Part shown: in pieces, positions 52,906-63,911 of the stretch
How the letters are laid out: each line of letters begins with the position of its first letter
Numbering within the stretch: the stretch's first letter is position 1
From: Symbiodinium natans
Taxonomy: Eukaryota > Sar > Dinophyceae > Suessiales > Symbiodiniaceae
Direction of reading: 5' to 3'
DNA: 64,000 nucleotides
Assembly (NCBI GenBank): GCA_905221605.1
Contig: CAJNDS010000890.1
Span: forward strand, 1,584,857-1,648,856
Notes under the pieces: generated by a model
Database searches by the model: none
The model's input: the letters and a program-made list of their open reading frames with translations, nothing else
What the model was told of the DNA's origin: nothing
Program-made: the position numbers and the translations under genes

Positions 52906-53363
52906 TGACTCCATGCCCTGCGAGTGGCCAGACACCACTGGCTTCTCGAAGAAGAAAAGTGGCTGCAGCAGCTGAAGTCATTCGCTGGCACACTTCCTGA
53001 CGCTCACGGGGCGAGAAGAGACAACAAAAGGGATCCTGCGCAGAGACCCTTTCTGTGCACATGTTTCTTGCACTTCCTATCCCAAGTCTTGTTCCCCTAC
53101 CCTAAAATTCATCGCCCGTGCCACTGTTTTCGCAATATTTCGTACACGTGCCTTGGCTGCAAGACTACTTTACGATTGTTAGGCTGGGTTTTTCTGGGGG
53201 CGGGTGCCTTGATATTGTGCCATCGTCTTTCGGCCAACTAAGCTATACATCACGGTCGGCCGAGCTCCCTGAACCGCCTCCACAAGCACCTGACACACAT
53301 GGCAGACACCCCGAAGTCCCGCATCTTAAGCCCAAAGCCCCAAAACCCAAAAGCTTGAAAGAC

Positions 53364-53585
53364 TTAAACCTTAAACCCTAAACCCTAAACCCTAAATCCT
53401 AAACCCTAAACCCTAAACCCTAAACCCTGAACCCTAAACCCGTTAAACCCAGTACGAGCCATGGCCGACTTGGGTGGCCATCCTCCCGGCCCTGGGCCTG
53501 CGGGCAGCTCAGGGCGTTGAGGGTTTTAGGGTTTAGGGTTTTTAGGGTTTAGGGTTTAGGGTTTAGGGTTTAGGGTTTTTAGGGC
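53364..53585. repeat. Two telomere-motif arrays in opposite orientation
   Basis: CCCTAAA units at 53364-53441, then a 75-bp spacer, then TTTAGGG units at 53518-53584. Confidence 0.93.
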
Positions 53586-53702
53586 TTGGGGGGGGCGTCG
53601 TTCAACCAGTTAGCTGCTCATCCCACAACCCCAAGCCCTCTAAGATCCAAACTCGAAACCCTAAACCGAAAACCCTAACCCCAAGACGCCAGGACCCCAG
53701 GA

Positions 53703-53740
53703 CGCCCTAAACCCTATAAGGGTTTAGGGTTTAGGGTTGA
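53703..53740. repeat. Telomere-motif palindrome
   Basis: CCCTAAACCCTATA is followed at once by AGGGTTTAGGGTTTAGGG. The C-rich strand precedes the G-rich strand, so the ends diverge. Confidence 0.85.
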
Positions 53741-54339
53741 GGGTTTCCAAACCTAAACCGTAAAGTAGGGCTCCAAGTTCAGGGTCCGAATCTGTCGGCT
53801 TATGCGTTCTTGTCGGCTGGAGAGTCGCTGTGTTTAAGGTTTGCAGTCTTGAGAGGTTGTGTTGGGGTTCAAAAGGCATAAGGGTGGATCTATCTAAGGT
53901 TCCCTTACCCTTGTTTACAGTGATCCGAAGCAGGGGCCCTCATGAAATCTGGTGCTTGTAAAGGTTGTATGACAAGGGACCCAGTTTCAGGGCCCATTCT
54001 TGGAAACCTGGAATTTATGAGGTTGGGAGGATCAAGGGCCCCATAACGGGCCCTTTGGAACTGAGCTTTGGTTCGGGGTTGAAGCGCCCTATAGAGATTG
54101 AAATCTGACGCTTGGGGCGTTAATCCTTTACATAAACCCAGGTTTTGAGGAATCTGGGCTTTTGTCATGTTTGTGGAGGTTCAGGGGTGTAACGGTTTTG
54201 AAAGGTACATAGTACGTAAGGTACATCTAGGCAGTGTATGGGGGTAGTAGGACGAAGGGTCCCTTTCTGATCCGACATTCCTCCAGTATCCCTCATTCAT
54301 GGCGCTTGGGTCCAGGGTTTGGGCCCAAATGCTTCGCAT

Positions 54340-54570
54340 CAAACCCTAAACCCTAAACCCTAAACCCTGAACCTTAAACCCTAAACCCTGACCTCATTAT
54401 AGGTACGCCCTAATCCACAAGGAGCTGAGAAACCCTCCACTCGGAGAAGACGCCAAAGCGCGCGGACTGGCGCACAGGGCCCTAGCAAAAAAACCCCTAA
54501 ACCCCAAACCCCAAACCCTAAACCCCAAACCCTAAACCCTAAACCCTAAATCCTAAACCCCAAACACCGG
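54340..54570 (+). repeat. Degenerate CCCTAAA arrays
   Basis: Two clusters (54340-54398 and 54487-54566), with CCCCAAA variants in the second. Confidence 0.9.
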
Positions 54571-54650
54571 GGCCCCCCGAGCCCCTCAGATCTTGCAGCT
54601 GGAGCTCCTGGAGCCTTCGCACACAAAGCCGAAACCCGCATGGAGGCGAG

Positions 54651-54890
54651 GTTTAGGGTTTAGGGTTTAGGGTTTAGGGTTTGGGTTTAGGGCTTACTAT
54701 TTAAGGTTTAGGGTTTAGGGTTTCGGGTTTAGGGTTTAGGGTTTAGGGTTTAGGGCTTACTATTTAAGGTTTAGGGTTTAGGGTTTAGGGTTCAGGATTT
54801 AGGGTTTAGGGCTTAGGGTGTAAGAGTCTAGGGTTTAGGGTTCAGGGTTTTTGGGGTTTCAGGGTTTGGGGTTGAAGGGTTTGGGTTGAG
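54651..54890 (+). repeat. Long degenerate TTTAGGG array
   Basis: About 30 units over 240 bp. A 60-bp block with GGGCTTACTATTTAAGG occurs twice (54690 and 54755), showing segmental duplication inside the array. Confidence 0.93.
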
Positions 54891-55224
54891 GGTTCTTCCG
54901 GGTTGAACATGTTTCGGTGCTTTTGGAGATGCGTGCATATTTATACATGTATATCTATACATTCACCGATGTTTCTTTCTTGTCTCCGCAATGTGTTCCT
55001 TGGGTTGTTTGTCGCCTGCTTGTCTGTTCCGTTGTATATTTTGGGCAGGGTTGAGGTTCCAGAGCATTTAGGCCTCCGGGGCTTTCGTGCGTCGGCGCGG
55101 GTAAGATAGGCTTCTACGTGGATTTGGAGACTGAGGCGGTCACTGCGGTGCTTAATCGTGGTTCTGTACCTAGGGACAGTTGCAGACCTCCCGCGACGTT
55201 GGTATGGCAGACTTGAAGGAGAAA

Positions 55225-55229
55225 GACAA

Positions 55230-55260
<31 letters not shown>
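55225..55260. repeat. GA dinucleotide run
   Basis: AGAGAGAGAGAGAGAG tract. Confidence 0.9.
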
Positions 55261-55263
<3 letters not shown>

Positions 55264-55923
55264 TCAAGGGATTAAAGTAGGGACCCTGATATGGGGCCTT
55301 AGGGGTCATTGAGGGAGGGCTTATCTCGGAGCTACTTAGGCATTATAAAAGGTTTATCTAGGATTTATTTGGGGGAGTAAGAGTAAGGGTCCCTTTTTTG
55401 GGGTCCCTCCTCATGCCCCTCAAGAGAGAGGGCTGTAGTTTCTGGGCCGATTGTGCCGGCTTCGTTTCCTGAATTCTGGGGTTCTGGGATTCTGGGATGA
55501 GGTGGCTGCCCTGGTCCTGAGCGTGGCATATCTCGTCAGACACAACCCCTCCGGGGTCTACATCTGAAGGCCACTGAGTCCAGAAGAAGACCCCCCCTTG
55601 CTCACCACTCCAACAATGAATTGCTCTACTCGTCACAAAGGGTTTAGGGTTTAGGGTTTAGGGTTTGCGTTATACCCGACAGAGCCCCCAAGAAAACAAG
55701 GGACCGTAGGCACGACTTGTGTTGCCCAGCAAGTGACAGCCCCCGAACTTCAAGCGCCCGCACCGCTAGATCCTAAACCCCAACACCCCAGAGCCCCCAA
55801 AAAAGCCCAAAACCACCCAAGCTTGACCCCGAAGGCCTAAGCCTTAGGCCCCCTAAACCTGTATCGCAGCAGTCGTAGCAGGGTTAAGTCCTCAACCCTC
55901 AACCCCCCTCAACCATCAGCCAT

Positions 55924-55966
55924 CAACCCTGAACCCTAAACCCTAAACCCTAAACCCTAAACCCTT
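55924..55966 (+). repeat. Telomere-motif array
   Basis: Five to six CCCTAAA units. Confidence 0.92.
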
Positions 55967-56077
55967 TGCAGCCCAAGCCTTAGGCCGATGGTGCTGTTGA
56001 GCCGCGCGAGCTCCGACAGCCGCTTGCGCCCGGAGAGCCCACAGAGCTGGTGGGCCCCAGCTCTTCATGTGGAGACG

Positions 56078-56200
56078 GGTTTAGGGTTTAGGGTTTGGGG
56101 TTAAGGGTTTAGGGTTTAGGGTTTCGGGTTTAGGGTTTAGGGTTTGGGGTTTAGGGTTTAGGGTTTGGGGTTTAGGTTAAGGATGGAGGATTTAGGGTTT
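56078..56200 (+). repeat. Degenerate TTTAGGG array
   Basis: TTTAGGG with TTTGGGG and TTTCGGG variants. Confidence 0.9.
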
Positions 56201-56780
56201 TGGGTTTAAGGCGACAGTAGGGGGTGGTCAGGGGGCCAGGACTTGTATAGGGTTCAGGGTTGAAAACAAGGTCTTTCAGAACGAGAGGTTTAAGGCATGG
56301 TGGATAGTTTAGGGTTTTAGGGTGCGCCGCTGAGAAGGTTTGGGGGGGTGTCCATGTGGGGCTTGGTGTCAAGCGTTAACTTCCGTGTTCTTGTTGGGTC
56401 ACAGGATTGAGGTTTAGGGTTTAAAGAAGTTTTTGTAGACCGTTCGCACCTGGCTGAGTTAGGGTTCAGGGTTCAGGGTGTAGTGCCCCTTCACCCTAGA
56501 TCCGCGAGCAAATGGCCCGAATATCCCGACTTGCTATGCCTCAGGCCCCTCCCCTAGACATTCCTAGACCCAATTCCTTTCCAAGTTGTTTTTGCCCCGA
56601 GGTGCTAGCGATTCTAAGAAACCTTCTTGCTCATGATCGCTGGAACCAGAGCCTGTTTTGCACTTCTTCTCGGCCCGAACCCCTAAATCCTAGCGCCTAA
56701 CTCATCCGCCTCGGAGCCCCTACTCTTCACCCCAAGGCTCGCGACGAGCAAAGAATCGAACTCCCAACATCTCTAGGTCT

Positions 56781-56882
56781 GGGGTTTAGGGTAACCCTAA
56801 ACCCTAAACCCTGAACCCTGAACCCTAAACCCTGAACCCTAAACCCTAAACCCTAAACCCTAAACCCTAAACACTAAACCCC
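56781..56882. repeat. Telomere-motif arrays meeting tail to tail
   Basis: GGTTTAGGG TAA CCCTAAACCC, then a dozen CCCTAAA/CCCTGAA units. The G-strand motif is followed by the C-strand motif, the arrangement of an end-to-end telomere fusion. Confidence 0.85.
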
Positions 56883-57078
56883 CAACCACACCGAAAGAGC
56901 CACGAGCCCGAAACACTAAACCGGCACTTGGGTTCCTTGCGAGTCCCCAGGCAAAAGCCTGGAGCCCTCCGGTTTACGGTTTAGGGTTTAGGGTTTAGGG
57001 CTAGCTAAGGGTTTGAATTGGGGTTCAGGGCTAGCTAAGGGTTTGAAAGGAGGGCTCAGGAACCTTGGGCCCTGGCCT

Positions 57079-57230
57079 TCCCCTAAACCCTAAACCCTAA
57101 ACCCTAAACCCTAAACCCTAAACCCTAAACCCTAAACCCTAAACCCTAAACCCTAAACCCTAAACCCTAAACCTAAACCCGAAACCCTAAACCCTAAACC
57201 CTAAACCCTAAACCCTAAACCCTAAACCCC
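57079..57230 (+). repeat. Telomere-motif array, about 21 units
   Basis: CCCTAAA units with one CCTAAACCCGAAA slip. Confidence 0.96.
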
Positions 57231-57304
57231 TCATCACCCAAGGCTTGCATCTCGCATCTGCCGGAGCCCTGCTAAGCATGGCACGGGAGCAGGAGGCGAT
57301 GTGG

Positions 57305-57418
57305 GGGGTTTAGGGGTTTAGGGTTTAGGGGTTTAGGGTTTAGGGTTTAGGGTTTAGGGGTTTAGGGTTTAGGGTTTAGGGGTTTAGGGTTTAGGGTTTA
57401 GGGTTTAGGGTTAGGGTT
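57305..57418 (+). repeat. TTTAGGG/TTTAGGGG array
   Basis: Mixture of 7-bp and 8-bp units, opposite in orientation to 57079-57230 across a 75-bp spacer. Confidence 0.94.
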
Positions 57419-57599
57419 TCCGACACTAAGGGTACCCTTCTTGGGGTGTCCATTTGGGGATTTCCGACATTATGGGTGTTTACGATAATTAGGGGCACCC
57501 CACTTCGGGTCCTAATATACACCCTCAAATAGTAGGAGATTAATTTAGAGGAAGGACCCCAAGAAGGTACCCCTCAATACCGGAACACCCATTTGTAGC

Positions 57600-58440
57600 A
57601 TGTCTGAGTTGTTGCAAGTGCTATCACGGTGATTTGGGTTATCTCTTGTAAAGTCAATTTTGTCACTTACAACATATCTCAAGCATATGATTCTTCTTGC
57701 CTGTATTTGTCAAGCAATATGGCGATGTGCGAAGATTATGACGCTCATCATCGTTTGTCTATCGCTACGGCAAGGTTTTGGGGCGCTGAACCCTGAACTT
57801 AGACTCTAGAACTATAGACCCCGAGGTTGATCGAGTTCATAGTACCTCAAGCACCAGCACCCTAGGCCAGAAACCGGCAAGAGTCTAGAGAACTCCCTGA
57901 AAGCCTGCAGCAATCAACCCTAACGTTGATGACCTTCACGTTGCGTTCAGTGGTGCCCTCCGACTCTGGCCCCGGACCAAACACATCTCAGCCTCATCGG
58001 GTGTAGAGGTTTCGCTGCTGCTCATGTCTGCATGATGTATACCAGAAAACCTGTAACGTATAGGATCCTTCGCGGCATATAAGTACCAGTTGTGGCACAT
58101 TCTGTCAACCCTAAACCCTTATGCAATATAGAAGCCGCAACAATACCTGCATTGTTGTTAGGGTTCCTTATATATCTAGCATAGTATGCCGCAAAAACCT
58201 ATTCTAAATATTAAGGCCGCTCTGGTAGGGTTTAAGGCGCAGGTTTTTCAGGTTTTGGTGAACTGAACCCATCCGCCTGTGTTGAATGTTTTCCAGATCC
58301 CCATAGTGCCGTTTCTCTTGAAGCTCTTGGCTAACCGATGGTGAGTATCGTCAGTACAGTTGGCACCGAGACTTTAACCTTCTGGTGTGCAGCCCTGCTG
58401 GTTCGTCGTTTCAACAGAGCTGGCAGTCTTCTACTGTGAG
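57600..58440. other. No gene recognised
   Basis: About 840 bp of relatively AT-rich sequence with only very short frames on both strands. Confidence 0.4.
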
Positions 58441-58442
58441 CT

Positions 58443-58478
58443 AGGGTTTAGGGTTTAGGGTTTAGGGTTTAGGGTCTA
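58443..58478 (+). repeat. Telomere-motif array
   Basis: Five TTTAGGG units directly upstream of the 58.5-kb gene. Confidence 0.95.
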
Positions 58479-58529
58479 GGGATCCCATGGAATTAAGAGT
58501 TGGGCTGTTGTATCACCTCGGCTCTTGCA

Positions 58530-59021
58530 GCGTGGCCGTTTTCAAGGTGTGGTTCAAGTGCCGAGGCCACTGACACAAGCCTTAGATCTCAAGTCCGTAC
58601 ACGACCCGTACCCCCTCCACCAGCCATGCCTCCTTCCATGGAAGTACGAGCCCTTGCAGCAGAGGTGTCGTGGAAGCTGGCTGCATCCAAGGTCACCCAT
58701 CCGGTATATCAGAAGGTGCCGCATGGATACCACATTCTGCGGCGAGACCCGGGGCCGGCAAGTCCTGACACTGCCTTTGATGGCGCATCCGACGTCTTCC
58801 CACCAGAAGAGAGACTGGACAGATTCTGGATGTTGGAGAGATGTTGCCACTGCCAAACCATCGCGGCACAGTTCCTTCGGGTCTGCCAAAAGACAGCTGA
58901 GCGTGGAATCCTCCTGGTTCACGACGGTGTGCCGGTGAGAAACTTCTTTGCTGTCAACGGCGTTTTCGATTGCAGCCCACTCGAAGAGGCCCGATTTGCA
59001 AAGAGACCCTGCTTATCTTAG
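58530..59021 (+). CDS. Hypothetical gene, upstream exon region
   Basis: Continuous frame ending at a TAG at 59019-59021. The most credible start is the ATG at 58626 (MPPSMEVRALAAEVSWKLAA). Upstream, CTCTTGCAG before 58530 looks like an intron acceptor. The protein has charged helices, PHGYHILRRDPGPAS, and WMLERCCHCQTIAAQFLRVC with Cys pairs. It is followed by a second good frame at 59163-59893, so the stop is probably in an intron (about 59000-59160). No family is recognised. Confidence 0.45.
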   Translation, partial: AWPFSRCGSSAEATDTSLRSQVRTRPVPPPPAMPPSMEVRALAAEVSWKLAASKVTHPVYQKVPHGYHILRRDPGPASPDTAFDGASDVFPPEERLDRFWMLERCCHCQTIAAQFLRVCQKTAERGILLVHDGVPVRNFFAVNGVFDCSPLEEARFAKRPCLS

Positions 59022-59162
59022 CCTAGCCCAGCGACAGTAGTATCAACATTACCAGCATGACCACATGGTGCAATCGTTTCAGCATTGTTCAACCTTAGTT
59101 TGATGTCCCAATCCCGGGCATTTAGGGGCATGGGCCACCAGGCACCTGAGCCTAACCGTTCA

Positions 59163-59893
59163 AGGCCTTTCTGTCTTCAAGCGTGTTTGAGCAGGTGCAC
59201 CTATCGTGCGCAGATCCGGACACGCAAGAGCTCTTCACGACCAGCATGTATAACACGGCTACATCCCAAGAAGCTGTCGCGTCGATGCCACTTAAAGTAC
59301 AGCAGCTGCTGGGCATCGCCGCGGGCATGCCAGTAGCTGAATTGGAGCGCTTTCGACGTTTAGCAGAACACTTGGGCATTCCGATCGGCAAGATGGTCCC
59401 ACATTGGTGGTGTTGCTTTGTCTTGGACAACAAGCGAATGATTCATGTAGACCTTTGCGGCCCAGCTTATGCTCTTCGCAGCTACGGTGAGGTTGTGAGT
59501 TGTCGTCAGCGTGCCCCTGTTTACTCAATAGGAACGGAAGCAACAAACTTGTTGCCAAGCCCTTTGGAGCACAAGTTGCAGTTGAGTCGAATGGTGGACG
59601 AGCCGTTCAACAGGGAAGAGGGCCAGCGCATCGCACGATTTCCTGCTGAGTTTCTGCCTTTCAGCAACGAGAAGCTCAATCCGGAGGTCACTCCCACCGA
59701 CGAGATGTTGCGGAGGCATATCCAGTTTTTGATGCATGACAAGCCAATGCTGGACTCCCTTGTGGATAGCATCTTTCTGATCGTTGCCGAGCAGGACGTC
59801 AGGGCTAATCGACACTCTCCTTCTGCAGTCAGGCTGCTCACCTTGCAATTGTCAGAGTTCAAACATTATGGTTTGCATTGCGGTGTGCAGTGA
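59163..59893 (+). CDS. Hypothetical gene, downstream exon (236+ codons)
   Basis: Open from 59157 to the TGA at 59891-59893 with no natural ATG at its beginning, so it is likely an internal/terminal exon joined to 58530-59000. The protein is globular with MVPHWWCCFVLDNKRMIHVD and RFPAEFLPFSNEKLNPEV. The first 8 residues (FKAFLSSS) may be intronic, because AG acceptors at 59175 and 59187 offer alternatives. Function is unknown. Composition and length make it one of the best host-gene candidates here. Confidence 0.5.
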
Positions 59894-59899
59894 CATCAC

Positions 59900-60430
59900 G
59901 ATGCCACTCTTAGTGATAGTGTCAGTTCTTTTAGGCACTGATCGTTCCCATAATCGCACTACCACTCGTCGCTGCTATCGTTGCCAACCGCCCAATGACC
60001 TTCTCCAACGCCAGGAAGTAAGATCCGGAGCTGCTAGCCGCTAGAAGAGGCTAGCTCGACCTGTTTGAGATACGATCACTAAGCCACAAATTACATTTGC
60101 AGCCACTGGGCTTTGAATGGCAAAGGCATGTTGAGACTCCTCCGCCGCTCTCTGTGCAGCGCAGCTCTCTACACGGCGAGCCATTGTTGAAATGTTAGTT
60201 CATGCTGGTTTTCCGGCACTCGATCGCGCTTACCATGTGAGTTTTGAGCGCTTTCTTGCTGTTCAACCTTGCTTCAAGACTGTTTTGTCAGCGTCATGAA
60301 GCTCAGAAAACAAAGAAACCCCGCGAACTTCGAAGCCAGAAGCTGCGAAACAACCAAGACCCGTCTCAAAGCCAAAGCAAGCAAAACCTGATGCTACTGC
60401 TTCTACAGCTCCTCCTCCTCCTACTTCTTC
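59900..60430. other. No further gene recognised
   Basis: Probable 3' flank of the gene above. The frame entering the TAC array at 60244 is low complexity. Confidence 0.35.
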
Positions 60431-60431
60431 T

Positions 60432-60547
<116 letters not shown>

Positions 60548-60714
60548 GGGGCTAGCGCTCCCCCAGGCGCCTGGTCTGACTGCACGTGTCAACACCCGAA
60601 TTGCATGGTATTTACAATGGATTCGTGGTTTAGTGTCAAAAAGCGGAAAAAGGCCATTTTTCGGACAACTATTCCGCGGAAGTGAAAAGGCCGGATTTGG
60701 TATGCTTGGCTTCT

Positions 60715-60990
60715 CTCATGGCCCTGGCAGTGAAGTTTAGGGGGGACATGCTTTGTTTGCTTGTCTCATGGCCCTGGCAGTGAAGTTTAGGGTTAAGGGG
60801 ACATGCTTTGCTTGTTTGTCTCATGGCCCTGGCAGTGAAGTTTAGGGTTAAGGGGAGATGCTTTGCTTGCTTGTCTCATGGCCCTGGCAGTGAAGTTTAG
60901 GGTTAAGGTCATGGCCCTGGCAGTGAAGTTTTAGGTTGAAGGGAGATGCTTTGCTTGCTGGTCTCATGGCCCTGGCAGTGACGTTTAGGG
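60715..60990 (+). repeat. About 60-bp minisatellite, five units
   Basis: Each unit contains TCATGGCCCTGGCAGTGAAG, then TTTAGGGTTAAGGGGA and ATGCTTTGCTTGC. A telomere-like TTTAGGG lies in every unit. Confidence 0.9.
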
Positions 60991-61072
60991 GTGTTTTATT
61001 CTCTGCTTGTCGCTTGGCCCCTCTGGGAAGGAGAAAGGCAGGATATGGCATGGCTACCTCAAGACTAAATCT

Positions 61073-61127
61073 TAAACCCTAAACCCGAAACCCGAAACTC
61101 TAAACCCTAAACCCTAAACCGTAAACA
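61073..61127 (+). repeat. Degenerate CCCTAAA array
   Basis: Seven units with CCCGAAA and CCGTAAA variants. Confidence 0.88.
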
Positions 61128-61286
61128 TGCAAGTTGAGGCTGGAGGGAAGAAGCACTGATTTCCTCACGGAGTCTGCACCTTGAGCACTCCAAGTACTGC
61201 TTTGCGCAGACGCTGGGGGCTATCCCCTGTGACGGATTGCCGGAAAGCCCATTGATGCACCCTGCGCTTAGTGAAGGAGGGCGTGA

Positions 61287-61695
61287 AGAGAAACGGAGAT
61301 GGATGCTCTGGTAACACGGACGCTATCATCGTGCGGACATGGATGCGTGCTCTGGTACTACGGACGTTATCATCGTGCGGACATGGATGCTCTGGTAACA
61401 CGGACGTTCTCATCGTGCGGACATGGATGCTCTGGTAACACGGATGTTATCATCGTGCGGACATGGATGCTCTGGTAACACGGACGTTCTCATCGTCGGA
61501 CATGGATGCTCTGGTAACACGGATGTTATCATCGTGCGGACATGGATGCTCTGGTAACACGGACGTTAGCGTCGTGCTGACATGGATGCTCTGGTAACAT
61601 GGACGTTATCGTCGTGCTGACATGGTAACACGGACGTTATCGTCGTGCGGACATGGATGCTCTAGTAACACAGACGTTATCATCGTGCGGACATA
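61287..61695 (-). repeat. About 40-bp minisatellite, inverse family of 52.7 kb
   Basis: Ten units of CATGGATGCTCTGGTAACAC-GGACGTTATCATCGTGCGGA. The reverse complement matches the 52735-52905 repeat. Confidence 0.92.
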
Positions 61696-61904
61696 GATGC
61701 TCTGCCATTCGCACGCCAGGAATCCAGGAAGTGTCGGAAAAGCCGATGTTTTGGCATTTGATGTGCACGCATGCTGCGAATTTCCAACGCACGTGATTTG
61801 CCGTGTCCATTCGCACGCAACGAAGCCAGGAAGTGTTGTAAATACCGACGTTTTCGGCGTGCGAAGGTAAGAAAGTACCAGGCGCCACAGGGAGCGCATG
61901 GCTG

Positions 61905-61995
61905 CTGCTACTGCTACTACTACTTACTACTACCACTACTATTACGACTACTACTACTACTACTACCACTACTACTACCACTGCTACTGCTACTG

Positions 61996-62058
<63 letters not shown>

Positions 62059-62221
62059 GTGCTACTAGTATGACTACGACTGTGGATACGACTACGACGA
62101 CTACTACTGCTACTACTACTACGACGACTACGACGACCCTACTCCTGATCCTACTCCTACTCCTACTCCTACACTACTACTAATGACTACTACGACTACC
62201 ACCACCACCACGACGACGACG

Positions 62222-62293
<72 letters not shown>

Positions 62294-62342
62294 GTACTAC
62301 TACGATGACTCGACTGCGACTACGACGAGGACGACTACTACT

Positions 62343-62402
<60 letters not shown>

Positions 62403-62473
62403 CACTACCACTACGACTACGACTACGACTACGACTACGACTACTACTACTACTACTGCTACTACTACTACTG

Positions 62474-62541
<68 letters not shown>

Positions 62542-62835
62542 GCTAACCACAACTACGTGCTAACAGTGCGACCACTATTACCCCTACTACCTCTGCGACC
62601 ATTGTTAGATTACGACGGCTACTACGACGACTGCGACAATTTTGTCGACGGCGACGACGACGGCTACGGCTACTGCTACTGCTACGGCTACTGCTACTGC
62701 TACTCCTACTCCTACTCCTACTCAACTGCCTTTCTTCTTCTTAGTACGACTACGAGTACTACTACGACGACGCCGGCAACCACGTCGACGACTACTACTG
62801 CGTTTGCTGCCACGATGACGGCTACTCCTGCTACG
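61905..62835 (+). repeat. Complex TAC/GAC trinucleotide region, 0.9 kb
   Basis: Long pure TAC runs alternate with CGAC and TCC-TAC variants. All Thr-, Leu- or Tyr-rich frames here are artefacts. Confidence 0.95.
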
Positions 62836-63640
62836 ACGATATAGTCTTGCATATGCGGCTCGTTTTTGTCATTGCTTGACTAATTCTGAAATGATATTGT
62901 TTGATTTCAATTGAGATTCGGCAATTTTGACCATCAGTCTTGTGCCAGGGGCTGGCACGACTGAAACTTGTGATGATTTCTGCTGGTCGGCGGAGTTCGA
63001 GTGTCGCTGATGATATCATATCAACACTCAGCACGTCTGAATACAAGTACTGTTGGTCTTGCTCATGTTTGTTGAATGTAGCAACATAGATTATTGCCTA
63101 GGAAGGTGTCTTGCGGCTGGTGAAGGCTTACTGTAACGCGAGGGCCCCCATCGTCGTGGAAAATCTTCCTCCGATAATTGCATGTGAGCAGAGTTACAGG
63201 CTGAGTGGCATCGAGAAACGGCCAGCCCTCAATGGTTCACCGGCAAGAGTTGTCATGGTCGTGGAAGACCGAGACATGGTTGAATCAGACTGGAAGATAC
63301 AGTGCATACAGGGTCTGCGAAGTCCGGGTCGGTGCAGTTCAGTAGGAGGACTTTATGTCCTTGCAACTTTAAGCCTTTTAAGCCGGAGCTTGTACTGAAC
63401 GCATCTTTGGGTCAGGCCAACGCGGGCTTTTTGTTTCACATATGGTTGCGACAATGTTGCAAGACACTTGGACAGAACGAAATATGGACTATAGGACATC
63501 ATGAACGGCGAGGGTTATGGCATACATTGTTTGGGGTGCCGATCAAATTGACCCGGCATGAAATTTGGCACGGAGAGATTTCCCAACGACACCTACAAGT
63601 TCATAGGGGGATAATTATCTAAGGCATCTTTTACAGAGGT
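62836..63640. other. No gene supported
   Basis: Two overlapping plus frames (63111-63398 and 63302-63622) of moderate length have no motif. They could be 5' parts of the gene at the right edge. Confidence 0.3.
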
Positions 63641-63679
63641 ACCCGCCTGCTACTTACTCACTTGAAGCTACCCCCTTTC

Positions 63680-63815
63680 GGGAAGATTCCGAGGAGTCGC
63701 TGTTGCCCTTGAGACCGGAGAGAAGATCAAGCTGTTGCCTTCCAAGCTCAAGTTCGACGGCGGAGCAGCCCGCCAGTGTCTGACTTTGAAAGAGATGAAA
63801 CAGGACTTTGTGGTG
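63680..63815 (+). CDS. Exon of a gene at the right edge
   Basis: The frame GVAVALETGEKIKLLPSKLK then FDGGAARQCLTLKEMKQDF is clean and charged, like a real exon, and is followed by T-rich intron-like DNA (63825-63905) ending TAAGTGCAG. The product is unknown and the 5' limit is uncertain. Confidence 0.45.
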
Positions 63816-63911
63816 CTTTACTGCAACTTTAGATCTTTAGCTTTTCTGGGTTTAATTGGGTTTCTTAATGAGGCAGCTAAAGGTTTTGTTTTTTTACTAC
63901 CCTCCTAAGTG

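Noticed and set aside
58500-58530. N-myristoylation/palmitoylation start (M)GCCITSALAAW of the 58.5-kb gene
   Set aside because: The codon is TTG, not ATG, with an in-frame TAA just upstream, and CTCTTGCAG follows, so this is more likely intron sequence.
62289-62844. Thr-, Val- and Ser-rich ORFs of 60-180 codons
   Set aside because: Microsatellite translations.
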